A stretch of 50,574 nt of DNA from Mesorhizobium tamadayense (GTDB lineage Bacteria; Pseudomonadota; Alphaproteobacteria; Rhizobiales; Rhizobiaceae). Both the position numbers and the translations under genes were made by a program. Under the pieces are notes generated by a model that was not told the DNA's origin, ran no database searches, and worked only from the letters and a program-made list of their open reading frames with translations. The DNA is taken from contig NZ_RQXT01000052.1 in NCBI RefSeq assembly GCF_003863365.1, forward strand, positions 1 to 50,574. Reading direction: 5' to 3'. Positions 1-9,410 of the stretch are shown here, piece after piece; positions within the stretch are counted from its first letter, which is position 1, and every line of letters starts with the position of its first letter.

Positions 1-764
1 GCGAACACCCGCCAGCAGCAGTCTCCCCGCAGTGAGACGGCTTCATCCCCCGTCCTCAAGCGGCTCACCTTTAACGCCGGCGCGACTGGAGCTCGATCCG
101 AGCTACCCTGGAATCACCTTCGGCCTCTGCGAAGCGGGCTTGCTCCACAGCAGGATTCGATGCGAGTAGTCGGTCAAGACTATCAAGCGCTATGGCCGTG
201 CGGGTCAGCGGCAGCTGCTCGTGATGGCTTGGCCGGCGCAGCACGGCGGACCGCAAGGGTCGGAACCATTTAGATTCACCGCCTGCGGCAGCAGCATGTC
301 GGGAATCGGCCTGTGGCTACCGGGGATGACGCGACTACATTTCTCTTGAAAGCGTCATCGCCCTGACAACACATTTTGCAATGGTCGGCGGATGTCGATG
401 ATGCGCCTGTTCACAACTAGCTGTTCAGCAGGTCGGGAGGATAGGATGAACTCTGAGGCTTTCAGCAGCCCGCTTTTCGTGAGACGTGCAGCGTAAATCC
501 TGCAAGTCCGGCACCCGAAAAGTACAAATCTAAGCGTCGGCGACACGTGTGAGGCTGGCGCGGCATTGCAGAAGGCGGCGCCGAACAGTTGTTGTCCAAT
601 TCGTCAAGGACCATGCCGCCATTTTTGCGAGCGTAAGAAGGACCAGCAGGATGGTCGCTTTTCGCACTTCCAATCGCCTCATCGCACCAAGTCGTACATA
701 GGGCGCATTCCTGTTGCGGTCTCGCGGTGCCATGCTTGAGCCTCCAGAACAGCGGATAAAGCCG
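1..764. other. Left-edge stretch with no convincing gene
   Basis: No open frame here looks like a family I recognise. A minus-strand frame (about 71-256) could encode a short Arg/Ala-rich peptide, but its only start is TTG, it has no ribosome binding site, and the frame closes about 60 bases upstream, so I do not call it. The long minus-strand frame covering 462-1292 is the antisense of traG. The right end of this stretch contains the traG leader. Confidence 0.4.
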
Positions 765-2795
765 ATGACGCCCACGAAGCTGCTGATTGGCCAGATCGCA
801 GTCGTATTCGCGATCGTCATTATTGGCATCTGGGCGGCAACGCAATGGTGCGCCCATATGCTTGCCCATCAGCCGCCACTCGGATCGCCATGGTTTGTCG
901 CGGCCGGCTGGCCGATCTACAAACCGTGGAAACTGTTCGAATGGTGGTTCCAATTCGACGCTTATGCCCCTGAGGTCTTCGACAAGGCTGGTATTCTCGC
1001 CGGCGTCAGTGGATTCATGGGCTGTGCCGCCGCGATCTCCGGGTCGCTCTGGCGGGCGCGGCAGCGCGGACTTGTCACCACCTACGGCTCCTCGCGATGG
1101 GCGATGAAACAGGAGATCGAGCGTGCTGGGCTGTTTCGGCCGAACGGCGTTTTCCTCGGCAAGCTGAAGGATAGCTATCTTCGCCACGACGGACCGGAGC
1201 ATGTCGTGGCCTTCGCACCGACGCGCTCGGGCAAGGGTGTCGGATTGGTTGTTCCAACGCTGCTTTCCTGGACCGGCTCGACTGTCATTCACGACATCAA
1301 AGGCGAGAACTGGGAGCTGACTTCCGGATGGCGGTCAAAGTTCTCGCACTGCCTTTTGTTCAATCCGACCGATCCGCGATCTGTGCGCTACAATCCTCTG
1401 CTGGAAGTGCGCAAGGGTCCGAACGAGGTTCGAGACGTTCAGAACATCGCCGACATTCTTGTCGATCCCGAAGGCGCGTTGGAGCGGCGGAACCATTGGG
1501 AGAAGACCAGTCATTCACTTCTTGTCGGCGCCATCCTGCATGTCCTGTACGCCGAAGAGGAAAAGACACTCGCCCGCGTCGCCACCTTCCTGTCAAACCC
1601 GCAACGTTCGTTTGCCACAACGCTACAGCGGATGATGGCGACAAACCATCTCGGCACGACGAACAAGCCTCGGGTCCATCCCGTGGTGGCGTCGGCGGCG
1701 CGCGAGGTCCTGAACAAGTCGGAGAACGAGCGGTCAGGCGTTCTCTCGACCGCCATGTCGTTTCTCGGGCTCTATCGTGATCCGACGGTGGCGGCGGCAA
1801 TATCGGCCAGCGACTGGCGCATTGCCGATCTCATGGATGCCGAGCGACCGATGTCGCTCTATCTGGTGGTGCCGCCATCTGACCTCTCGCGCACCAAGCC
1901 TTTGGTGCGACTGGTGCTCAATCAGATCGGTCGGCGGCTGACGGAGCGCCTGGAGGGCGATCCGAAGAAGAGCCGAAAGCACCAGCTGCTCATGATGCTA
2001 GACGAATTCCCGGCGCTCGGTCGGCTCGATTTCTTCGAGACCGCGCTCGCCTTCATGGCGGGCTACGGCATCCGCGTCTATCTAATTACGCAATCCCTGA
2101 ACCAGATTTCAAAGGCCTATGGCGAGAACAACGCCATCCTCGATAACTGCCATGTGCGCATTGCCTTTTCATCCAATGACGAGCGCACGGCTAAGCGTAT
2201 CTCGGACGCTCTCGGCACGGCGACGGAACTGAGGTCCATGCGCAACTATGCCGGTCACCGGCTGGCGCCCTGGCTTTCGCACGTCATGGTGAGCCGGCAG
2301 GAGACTGCCCGACCGCTGCTGACGCCGGGCGAGGTGATGCAGCTGCCCGCGTCGGATGAGTTGGTTTTGGTTTCGGGATTGCCGCCGATCCGCGCAAAAA
2401 AGCTGCGTTACTATCAGGATCAGAATTTCACGGAACGGGTACTGCCTTCGCTGGCGCCGGGCGACGGACCTTACGCGGATCGACCTGTGTCTCGCCCTCA
2501 CGACTGGAGCGGACAAGTACGCGGCGTCGATCGCCGTCTTGCTGGGGACAACGACAGGGGCGGCGCGACAACCGAAGACGAGGGAGGCGTCCAGCAGCAG
2601 CGCCATCCCGGTCTGCCTGAAGAACAAACGGTCATCGCCAACGAGCCTGATCAGAGCGATCTGTTCGACTTCACTGACGACGATGGCGAGGCGGTGGCCG
2701 ACAAACGTGTGATGGATCGGATTTCGACCGCGAGACGCGCCTACGGCATCAACGAGGGCAGGGGCGACGACAAGGACATCGTGCCCGGCTTCTGA
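765..2795 (+). CDS. traG: Type IV coupling protein TraG (VirD4-like ATPase)
   Basis: TraG is the inner-membrane coupling ATPase that brings the relaxase-DNA complex to the mating-pair channel. The 676-residue protein has two N-terminal membrane segments (about residues 6-27 and 75-96). A Walker A motif PTRSGKGVG follows at about residue 152, and a Walker B segment LLMMLDEFPALGRL lies near residue 408, with the conserved region after it that matches VirD4/TraG proteins. The C-terminal 100 residues are polar and acidic. It is followed by a ribbon-helix-helix gene and trbB, the usual rhizobial order. I chose the ATG that starts MTPTKLL because the first membrane segment follows directly; in-frame starts at 714 and 732 would add up to 17 residues. 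No strong ribosome binding site decides this. Confidence 0.9.
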   Translation: MTPTKLLIGQIAVVFAIVIIGIWAATQWCAHMLAHQPPLGSPWFVAAGWPIYKPWKLFEWWFQFDAYAPEVFDKAGILAGVSGFMGCAAAISGSLWRARQRGLVTTYGSSRWAMKQEIERAGLFRPNGVFLGKLKDSYLRHDGPEHVVAFAPTRSGKGVGLVVPTLLSWTGSTVIHDIKGENWELTSGWRSKFSHCLLFNPTDPRSVRYNPLLEVRKGPNEVRDVQNIADILVDPEGALERRNHWEKTSHSLLVGAILHVLYAEEEKTLARVATFLSNPQRSFATTLQRMMATNHLGTTNKPRVHPVVASAAREVLNKSENERSGVLSTAMSFLGLYRDPTVAAAISASDWRIADLMDAERPMSLYLVVPPSDLSRTKPLVRLVLNQIGRRLTERLEGDPKKSRKHQLLMMLDEFPALGRLDFFETALAFMAGYGIRVYLITQSLNQISKAYGENNAILDNCHVRIAFSSNDERTAKRISDALGTATELRSMRNYAGHRLAPWLSHVMVSRQETARPLLTPGEVMQLPASDELVLVSGLPPIRAKKLRYYQDQNFTERVLPSLAPGDGPYADRPVSRPHDWSGQVRGVDRRLAGDNDRGGATTEDEGGVQQQRHPGLPEEQTVIANEPDQSDLFDFTDDDGEAVADKRVMDRISTARRAYGINEGRGDDKDIVPGF

Positions 2796-2851
2796 ACGCC
2801 GCTCAGTTGCAGAGCGCATCTCAGCGTAAATAACGGCCATAAGCGTTTTTG

Positions 2852-2868
2852 AGCATCTGGCCGATGCT
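2852..2868. repeat. Inverted repeat AGCATC-N5-GATGCT between traG and the RHH gene
   Basis: Two 6-base arms flank a 5-base loop shortly after the traG stop. There is no T-run after it, so it is a weak terminator candidate. It may instead be part of the regulatory region of the downstream ribbon-helix-helix gene. Confidence 0.4.
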
Positions 2869-2885
2869 TGTTCCCGTCGCCGGCG

Positions 2886-2899
2886 TGCCAGCGCTGGCA
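2886..2899. promoter_or_regulatory. Perfect palindrome TGCCAGCGCTGGCA upstream of the RHH gene
   Basis: This 14-base perfect dyad ends 16 bases before the start codon of a ribbon-helix-helix protein gene. Such proteins commonly repress their own operon by binding palindromes next to the start, so it is a candidate operator for this protein, which could then also control the trb operon that begins four bases inside the gene's end. The sequence is seen directly; the function is inferred. Confidence 0.45.
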
Positions 2900-2915
2900 G
2901 GTTGGAACAAGCCGC

Positions 2916-3329
2916 ATGAAACCCCACCGCATTCGTCACCAGTTTCTGCTCGAACCTGAATTGAGCGAGAAACTGGACAACCTCAGCCGCGATCCATCGA
3001 CGACCAAATCAGCGATCGTGGCGAAGGCGGTCGAGGCGTTCATCGAGCGGCGTGGCGAGAACGAGCTCGACCGGCGCTACGGCGTGAGGCTCGACCGTCT
3101 CTCCCGGGACCTTGGACATGTCAAGCGCGATGTGGAGATGATCCTGGAGAGCCTGGCGCTGTTCATCCGCTTTTCCATCACGCTTCATGCCCACACGCCG
3201 GTCCCGGACAGGGCAACGCAGGCGATTGCGCAGGAGCGTTTCGACAAGTTCGTCGAACAAGTCGGTCGCCAGATCGCATCGGGGAAACGCTCGCTTGGCA
3301 AAGGCAATTGCTGGGGAGGCGAAGGATGA
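2916..3329 (+). CDS. Ribbon-helix-helix (CopG-type) protein of the conjugation locus
   Basis: A 137-residue protein that opens with a ribbon-helix-helix pattern: a short strand (HQFLLEPEL) followed by two helices containing KSAIVAKAVEAFIERR. A longer helical, charged C-terminal part may serve oligomerisation. A CopG-like gene at this position between traG and trbB is the known arrangement in rhizobial trb clusters. Its role is probably transcription control of the operon, though a relaxosome accessory role cannot be excluded. The start at MKPHRIRH was chosen because the fold begins there; an upstream in-frame start would run into the palindromic leader. The stop overlaps the trbB start as ATGA, which suggests translational coupling. 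Confidence 0.8.
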   Translation: MKPHRIRHQFLLEPELSEKLDNLSRDPSTTKSAIVAKAVEAFIERRGENELDRRYGVRLDRLSRDLGHVKRDVEMILESLALFIRFSITLHAHTPVPDRATQAIAQERFDKFVEQVGRQIASGKRSLGKGNCWGGEG

Positions 3330-4294
3330 GCTCTCATCCCGAGGCCGACCATCGCCGCCGCGCGATGCTGCGCACTGCAATGGGCCCGGCGATCACCGAA
3401 GCCCTTGCCGATCCATCCGTCATCGAGGTGATGGTCAATCCCGACGGTGCGTTGCGGCTCGACCGGTTGGGAGAAGGCCGTGTCGATACGGGCGTACATC
3501 TGCACCCTTCCGAGGCGGAACGCATCATCCGCCTGGTCGCCTCCCACGTGCGCGCCGAGGCGCACGCGGATAATCCGATCGTCGGCGCCGAACTGCCCTC
3601 GGGCGAGCGCTTCGAGGGGCTGTTGCCGCCGGTCGTACTGGCGCCATGCTTCGCCATCCGCAAGCCGGCGGCAAAACTCTACACGCTGGCCAATTATGTC
3701 GCCGACCGTATCATGTTGCCGCTGCAGGCCGATGCGCTGGCGAAGGCTGTGCGTGAGCGGCGCAACATATTGGTCGCAGGCGGCACGTCCTCGGGCAAAA
3801 CGACGCTCGCCAATGCGCTGTTGGCCGAAGTCGCCGAATGCGACGAGCGGGTGATCCTGATCGAAGACACACGCGAGCTGCAGTGCACTGCCAAGGACTG
3901 CGTTGCGCTTAGGACAAGCCGGGGCTCGGTGACGCTTGCCGATCTCGTACGCTCGACGCTGCGGCTCAGGCCCGACCGCATCATCGTCGGCGAAGTCCGA
4001 GGGGCGGAAGCCCTCGACATGCTGAAGGCATGGAACACTGGCCACCCCGGCGGCATCGCCACGGTTCACGCCAATTCGGCGCGCTCCGCCCTCTACCGGA
4101 TCGAGCAACTCGCCCAGGAAGCAGTCGTCACCGTGCCTCGCCGTCTCATAGCCGATGCCATCGATCTGATCGTCTTCATCGCCGGGCGCGGATCCTCGCG
4201 CCGCATCGAAGCGGTCGCAGAGTTAACCGGTCTCGACGGCAGCGGCGATTATGCCGTCGCCCCGCTCACGCTTCCGCAACTCCAGCAGCTTTGA
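3326..4294 (+). CDS. trbB: Conjugal transfer ATPase TrbB (VirB11-like)
   Basis: TrbB is the hexameric secretion ATPase on the cytoplasmic face of the mating-pair-formation channel. The 322-residue protein carries Walker A GGTSSGKTT near the middle, an Asp box with IEDTREL, a Walker B region with RIIVGEVRGAEALDML, and the His box GGIATVHANS. All are hallmarks of the VirB11/TrbB/PulE family and the length is normal. The start overlaps the stop of the preceding RHH gene by four bases and has AGGA-type sequence just upstream. It is the first of a contiguous trbBCDEJLFGI series. Confidence 0.95.
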   Translation: MSSHPEADHRRRAMLRTAMGPAITEALADPSVIEVMVNPDGALRLDRLGEGRVDTGVHLHPSEAERIIRLVASHVRAEAHADNPIVGAELPSGERFEGLLPPVVLAPCFAIRKPAAKLYTLANYVADRIMLPLQADALAKAVRERRNILVAGGTSSGKTTLANALLAEVAECDERVILIEDTRELQCTAKDCVALRTSRGSVTLADLVRSTLRLRPDRIIVGEVRGAEALDMLKAWNTGHPGGIATVHANSARSALYRIEQLAQEAVVTVPRRLIADAIDLIVFIAGRGSSRRIEAVAELTGLDGSGDYAVAPLTLPQLQQL

Positions 4295-4305
4295 AAGGCC
4301 ACCTC

Positions 4306-4614
4306 ATGCGCAAGAAGCTTCGCTTTCTTTCGTCCACCGTGCTCGCGTTACTTACTACGGCCCCAGCTTACGCAGCGGGCTCCGGCATGCCGTGGGAACA
4401 ACCGCTGCAGCAGATCCTGGAATCGGTGCAGGGACCGGTCGCCAAGATCGTCGCGGTGATCATCATCATCACCACCGGCTTGACGCTCGCCTTCGGCGAC
4501 ACTGCAGGCGGTTTCCGCCGGCTTATCCAGATCGTCTTCGGGCTGTCGATCGCCTTCGCCGCATCGAGCTTCTTCCTCTCCTTCTTCTCCTTCGGCGGCG
4601 GGGCACTTGTCTGA
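4306..4614 (+). CDS. trbC: Conjugal pilin precursor TrbC (VirB2-like)
   Basis: A 102-residue pre-pilin. A long signal peptide (MRKKLRFLSSTVLALL, cleavage probably after AYA near residue 24) is followed by two hydrophobic segments, about residues 47-64 and 72-95, joined by a short charged loop (GDTAGGFRR). This two-helix hairpin is the shape of VirB2/TrbC pilins, which are exported, processed and assembled into the conjugative pilus. It lies 11 bases after trbB. Its TGA stop shares the A with the ATG of trbD, so the two are probably coupled. Confidence 0.9.
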   Translation: MRKKLRFLSSTVLALLTTAPAYAAGSGMPWEQPLQQILESVQGPVAKIVAVIIIITTGLTLAFGDTAGGFRRLIQIVFGLSIAFAASSFFLSFFSFGGGALV

Positions 4615-4886
4615 TGGCCACCGGAGAGCAGCATATCGAGGGCTTTGAGGTTCCCGTTCACCGCGCATTGACCGAGCCGATCTTGCTGGGCGGCGCACCG
4701 CGAGCGGTAGCGATTCTCAACGGCACGGTGGCCGCGGCCATAGGTCTTGGCTTGCAGCAGTGGATTGCCGGGATGGTGCTCTGGATTGCCGGCCACACTC
4801 TCGCGGTCTTTGCCGCAAGACGGGACCCGGACTTCGCCAGCGTGCTTGTCCGTCACCTTCGCCTGAAGGGATGGCTTGCGTGCTGA
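4614..4886 (+). CDS. trbD: Conjugal transfer protein TrbD (VirB3-like)
   Basis: A 90-residue inner-membrane protein with two central hydrophobic stretches (around AVAILNGTVAAAIGLG and the following IAGMVLWIAGHTLAVFAA), typical of VirB3/TrbD, which works with the TrbE ATPase in pilus assembly. The motif VPVHRALTEPILLGGAPR at the N-terminus and DPDFASVLVRH near the end match the family. The start codon overlaps the trbC stop (TGATG), and the end overlaps the trbE start, so it sits in a tightly coupled run of four genes. Confidence 0.92.
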   Translation: MATGEQHIEGFEVPVHRALTEPILLGGAPRAVAILNGTVAAAIGLGLQQWIAGMVLWIAGHTLAVFAARRDPDFASVLVRHLRLKGWLAC

Positions 4887-7330
4887 ACCTTTCGGAATAT
4901 CGACGCAAAGCCGACCGGCTTGCCGACCACCTACCTTGGGCCGCATTGGTCGCGCCCGGCATCGTGCTCAACAAGGACGGCAGCTTCCAGCGCACGTTCC
5001 GGTTCCGCGGCCCCGATCTGGAAAGCGCGACGGAAGCCGAACTTGTCGGCATCTGCGCGCGGGCAAACAATGCGCTGAGAAGGCTTGGCTCCGGTTGGGC
5101 ATTGTTCTTCGAAGCCGAGCGCATCGAAGCGCTAGGTTATCCGAATTCGCGCTTTCCCGACGCGGGGTCATGGCTGGTCGATGAGGAACGGCGTGCGGCC
5201 TTCGAGGGCAAGGTCGCGCATTTCGAAAGCCGCTATCACCTGACCGCGCTATTCATGCCGCCGCCGGACAACCAAGCTCGCGCGGAAAGCGCTCTCGTCG
5301 ACTCTCATCATTCAGAAGGCGAAAGAGACTGGCGCCAAGAGCTGGCGCGGTTCCGTGACGAGACTGATCGCCTTCTGGACCTTCTATCGGGCTTCATGCC
5401 CGAAGTCCGCGTGCTCGATGATGCCGAGACGCTTACTTACCTGCACGGCACGATCTCGACCCGCCGCCATCCACTCACAGTGCCAGAGACTCCGATGTAT
5501 CTGGACGGCGTGCTGGTCGACGCGCCGCTCACCGGCGGGCTGGAGCCGATGCTGGGCGAGCAGCATCTGCGCACACTCACCATGCTCGGTTTTCCGAACC
5601 TCACCCGCCCCGGAATGCTCGACGCTCTCAACCATCAGGATTTCGCCTATCGCTGGATGACGCGCTTCATTCCGCTCGACAAGGCGGACGCCACGAAAAC
5701 TCTGACGCGGTTGCGCCGGCAGTGGTTTGCCAAGCGCAAATCGATCGCGGCCATCCTGCGCGAGGTCGTGACCAACGAACCCGTTCCTCTCGTTGACAGC
5801 GATGCCGACAACAAGGCGCTCGATGCCGACGAAGCACTTCAGGCATTGGGCGGGGATCATGTCGGCTTCGGCTATCTCACCACTACGGTGACGGTGTGGG
5901 ACGAGGACCGCCAAGCCGCCGCGGAGAAACTTCGCGCGGTCGAGCGCATCATCAATGGGCTCGGCTTCACCGCGATCCGTGAAAGCGTCAACGCAGTGGA
6001 AGCCTGGCTCGGCTCGCTGCCTGGCCATGTCTATGCCAATGTTCGCCAGCCGCTCATTCACACGCTGAACCTCGCCCATCTCATGCCGCTGTCGTCGGTG
6101 TGGGCCGGTCCGGCGGCAAACGAACATCTGGCCAAGGTCACCCAGCGAGAGGCGCCGCCGCTTCTCTTTGCCGAGACCAGCGGGTCGACCCCATTCCGGC
6201 TTTCCACCCATGTCGACGATGTCGGTCACATGCTAATCGTTGGTCCGACCGGTGCCGGCAAGTCGGTTCTGCTTGCACTGATTGCTCTGCAATTCCGACG
6301 TTATGCCGGGGCGCAGGTCTATGTCTTTGACAAAGGCAATTCGGCTCGGGCGGCAACGCTTGCGATGGGTGGGGAACACCACGCGCTGGGGGCGGATGGT
6401 GCGCTTGCCTTCCAGCCGCTCCGAAACATCGACCACCAGCCTACCCGTAGGTGGGCGGCCGAATGGATCGCCGGGCTGATTGCCCATGAGAACGTCACCG
6501 TCACGCCGGAGGTGAAGGAGGCAATCTGGTCGGCAATCACCAGCCTTGCCACCGCGCCAGCGCAGGAACGCACGCTGACGGGCCTGTCGGTTCTGCTTCA
6601 GTCCAATGCGCTGAAATCTGCCTTGATGCCCTACACGCTCGACGGTCCCTTTGGCCGGCTGCTCGATGCCGATGACGATCGGTTGGCCTTGTCAGATGTG
6701 CAGTGTTTCGAGACCGAGGAACTGATGCACAGCCAAGGTGCTGTGCTGCCGGTGCTCACCTATCTGTTCCATCGTCTCGAGGAGCGGTTCAATGGGCGGC
6801 CGACGCTTCTGATGCTCGACGAGGCGTGGGTCTACCTTGACAACCCGCTCTTTGCCGCCCGCATCCGCGAATGGCTGAAGGTGCTGCGAAAGAAGAACGT
6901 ATCGGTGATCTTCGCCACGCAGTCGCTTGCCGACATCGCCGGCTCTTCCATCGCGCCCGCAATCATCGAGAGCTGCCCCCAGCGCATTTTTCTCCCCAAC
7001 GATCGTGCCGTGGAACCGCAGGCGCGGTCAGCCTACGAGTGCTTCGGTCTGAATGAGCGCCAGATCGAACTGATCGCCCGCGCCACGCCGAAGCGGCAAT
7101 ACTATCTGCAATCGCGCCGTGGCAACCGTCTCTTCGAACTTGGGCTCGGCCCGATCACGCTCGCCTTTTGCGGCGCCTCCGATCCGGCCACGCAGACCCT
7201 GATCGACAACGTGTTGTCCGAAGACGGGCAGAAGAGTTTTGCCTCCCGCTTCCTGAGCGCACGTGGCCTCGGTTGGGCCGCCGAGCTTCTCCGGCAATTC
7301 CCTCAAACAACCAAGGAACAATCATCATGA
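4880..7330 (+). CDS. trbE: Conjugal transfer ATPase TrbE (VirB4-like)
   Basis: TrbE is the large ATPase energising pilus assembly and substrate transport. The 816-residue protein has the N-terminal CagE/VirB4 domain, then Walker A GPTGAGKSVL near residue 457 and Walker B TLLMLDEAWVYLD near residue 642. It also carries the conserved FATQSLADI block. I chose the GTG that reads VLNLSEYRRKADRL because homologues begin with MLNL and because a GAAGGG element lies nine bases upstream; the ATG at 4871 would put that element directly against the start. It overlaps trbD by seven bases and its stop overlaps the run of ATG codons starting trbJ. Confidence 0.95.
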   Translation: MLNLSEYRRKADRLADHLPWAALVAPGIVLNKDGSFQRTFRFRGPDLESATEAELVGICARANNALRRLGSGWALFFEAERIEALGYPNSRFPDAGSWLVDEERRAAFEGKVAHFESRYHLTALFMPPPDNQARAESALVDSHHSEGERDWRQELARFRDETDRLLDLLSGFMPEVRVLDDAETLTYLHGTISTRRHPLTVPETPMYLDGVLVDAPLTGGLEPMLGEQHLRTLTMLGFPNLTRPGMLDALNHQDFAYRWMTRFIPLDKADATKTLTRLRRQWFAKRKSIAAILREVVTNEPVPLVDSDADNKALDADEALQALGGDHVGFGYLTTTVTVWDEDRQAAAEKLRAVERIINGLGFTAIRESVNAVEAWLGSLPGHVYANVRQPLIHTLNLAHLMPLSSVWAGPAANEHLAKVTQREAPPLLFAETSGSTPFRLSTHVDDVGHMLIVGPTGAGKSVLLALIALQFRRYAGAQVYVFDKGNSARAATLAMGGEHHALGADGALAFQPLRNIDHQPTRRWAAEWIAGLIAHENVTVTPEVKEAIWSAITSLATAPAQERTLTGLSVLLQSNALKSALMPYTLDGPFGRLLDADDDRLALSDVQCFETEELMHSQGAVLPVLTYLFHRLEERFNGRPTLLMLDEAWVYLDNPLFAARIREWLKVLRKKNVSVIFATQSLADIAGSSIAPAIIESCPQRIFLPNDRAVEPQARSAYECFGLNERQIELIARATPKRQYYLQSRRGNRLFELGLGPITLAFCGASDPATQTLIDNVLSEDGQKSFASRFLSARGLGWAAELLRQFPQTTKEQSS

Positions 7331-8055
7331 TGATGCGACACCGCCTCCTCTCCAGCCTGATCGCTCTTTCCCTGATCGCCAAACCATTGGCCGACTATGT
7401 TCAGCCAGCCTATGCCCTGATTGTCTTTGATCCATCGAACTATACGCAGAACGTGCTCTCGGCGGCGCGCGCATTGGAGCAGATCAACAACCAGATCCAG
7501 TCGCTTCAGAACCAGGCGACCATGCTACAGAACATGGCGCGCAACCTTCAGAGTCTGGATTTTTCTTCCGTGGGCCAGCTTACCGGTTCACTCCAACGGA
7601 TTGACGGTCTGATGGACCAGGCGAGTGGCCTGAGCTTCGATCTCACTAAGCTCCAGGACCAGTGGCGCAACCAATATCCGGAAAGCTACGACGCCACGAT
7701 CAAGGTCAGCGACGTGGCGAGTGCCGCACGCGAGCGTTGGCAGAGCGCCATGCAGGCGTTCCGGCAAACCATGGGTGTGCAGTCACAGATCATTGAGAAT
7801 GTCCGCGGCGACGGCGACCTGCTCGCCGATCTCGTCAATCGCAGCCAAGGTGCGGCCGGTGCGCTTGAGGCAAGCCAGGCCACCAATCAACTGATCGCGC
7901 TTTCGACCAAACAGCAGATGCAGATCCAGACGCTGCTCGCGACGCAATTTCGAGCTGAGGCCGAGGATGAGGCGCGTAAGGTTCAGTCAGAGGAAGCCGC
8001 CCGCGAGACGACCAAGCACTTCCTGGGCACCGGCACAGCCTATCCCGGCAACTGA
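7327..8055 (+). CDS. trbJ: Conjugal transfer protein TrbJ (VirB5-like)
   Basis: TrbJ is a periplasmic, pilus-associated subunit. The 242-residue precursor has an N-terminal signal peptide (hydrophobic LLSSLIALSLIA, cleavage probably near AYA). A long helical, Gln-rich body follows, with the family pattern FDPSNYTQNVLSAARALEQI. Three successive ATG codons (7327, 7330, 7333) overlap the trbE stop, so the exact start is uncertain by two residues. The next gene is trbL after 32 bases: the small trbK gene often found here is absent. Confidence 0.92.
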   Translation: MMMRHRLLSSLIALSLIAKPLADYVQPAYALIVFDPSNYTQNVLSAARALEQINNQIQSLQNQATMLQNMARNLQSLDFSSVGQLTGSLQRIDGLMDQASGLSFDLTKLQDQWRNQYPESYDATIKVSDVASAARERWQSAMQAFRQTMGVQSQIIENVRGDGDLLADLVNRSQGAAGALEASQATNQLIALSTKQQMQIQTLLATQFRAEAEDEARKVQSEEAARETTKHFLGTGTAYPGN

Positions 8056-8087
8056 ACCAGTTTTTTCACAGCGAGGAAGGCGGCGGC

Positions 8088-9410
8088 ATGAACGACCTTG
8101 GCGTCATCGACCGGTTTATGGAGACCTTCATCCGCTACATCGACAGCGGTTTCGGTCTGCTCTCGGGCGACGTCGCCTTCCTCACCACGATCCTGATCGG
8201 CATCGACATCACGCTGGCAGGGCAGGCCTGGGCGCTCGGCGACGAGCCAAACATTCTCGGCAGGCTCACCCGCAAGGTGCTCTATGTCGGCGTGTTCGCC
8301 TTCATCCTGAACAACTTCAAGAATCTCGCCGACATCCTCTATCGCTCCTTTGCCGGCCTCGGCATCAACGCCTCCTCCGGCAACCTATCTCCCGACAATC
8401 TTCTCCATCCAGGCCGCATCGCCGCAACCGGTTTCGAAGGCGCCTGGCCGCTGCTGGATCAGGCAAGTCAGCTGCTCGGGTTTCCGGAAATCTTCGGCAA
8501 CGCGCTCACCATCTTCGTGCTGCTCATAGCCTGGTTCCTGGTCATCATCGCCTTCTTCATCCTCTCCATCCAACTCTTCATCACTATCCTCGAATTCAAA
8601 CTCACCACGCTGGCTGGCTTCGTTCTTGTGCCCTTCGCGCTTTGGAACCGGTCAGCGTTTCTCGCCGAGCGTGTGCTTGGCAACGTCATCTCATCGGGCA
8701 TCAAGGTCATGGTGCTCGCCGTCATCGTTGGCATCGGCTCCACGCTGTTCGGCGAGTTCGCTTCGGCGCTGCAGGGCAAGGAGCCGGATCTGGCCGCTGC
8801 CATGTCTCAGGTGCTGGGTGCGCTGGCACTGCTTGGGCTCGGCATTTTCGGGCCAGGGATCGCTTCGGGTCTTGTCTCAGGCGCGCCCCAGCTTGGTGCT
8901 GGCGCCGCGCTTGGAACCACCGCGGCCGCAGCCGGTGCATCGCTCGTCGCCGGAGGCGCGGCGTTCGCTGGCGCGCGCATAGCGGCCGGCGGCGGTCTCG
9001 CCGCAGTCCGAGCCGGCACGACCATGGGCTCGGCAGCTTCCTCGGCATGGCAGTTGGGACGTGCAACGTCGCCCGATACCGGCCTGTCCGGTGTGACTGC
9101 CGGAATGCATGGTGTGACCAGTGCCGCCGGCGGCGCCTCGATGCGAGCAGCACGATCTGCAGCCGGAGCGTTCGGGCGCAGCGCTGATGTCGGGCGCGAA
9201 GCCGCTTGGACCGCGACCGGCGGTACGCCGACCGCGTCAATGACCGGAAGCCTAGCTGGCACGGCCGCCGATGCCGCGCCGACATGGGCAAGGCGCTTGC
9301 GTTCCGAACAGACCGCCCGTGCTCATCGCCACGCCGCCATTCAGGCCGTCCGCGACGGCGACAGACCGGGCGGCAGCGCCAATCCCTCTCTCAATGACAA
9401 GGACGACTAG
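8088..9410 (+). CDS. trbL: Conjugal transfer protein TrbL (VirB6-like)
   Basis: A polytopic inner-membrane channel component. Of its 440 residues, roughly the first 270 hold several hydrophobic segments (for example around IFVLLIAWFLVIIAFFIL and the GIGSTLFGEFA region). The last 150 are rich in Ala, Gly and Ser and probably cytoplasmic or flexible, which is normal for TrbL. GAGGAAGG lies just before the ATG. The stop TAG abuts the trbF start with no gap. Confidence 0.93.
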   Translation: MNDLGVIDRFMETFIRYIDSGFGLLSGDVAFLTTILIGIDITLAGQAWALGDEPNILGRLTRKVLYVGVFAFILNNFKNLADILYRSFAGLGINASSGNLSPDNLLHPGRIAATGFEGAWPLLDQASQLLGFPEIFGNALTIFVLLIAWFLVIIAFFILSIQLFITILEFKLTTLAGFVLVPFALWNRSAFLAERVLGNVISSGIKVMVLAVIVGIGSTLFGEFASALQGKEPDLAAAMSQVLGALALLGLGIFGPGIASGLVSGAPQLGAGAALGTTAAAAGASLVAGGAAFAGARIAAGGGLAAVRAGTTMGSAASSAWQLGRATSPDTGLSGVTAGMHGVTSAAGGASMRAARSAAGAFGRSADVGREAAWTATGGTPTASMTGSLAGTAADAAPTWARRLRSEQTARAHRHAAIQAVRDGDRPGGSANPSLNDKDD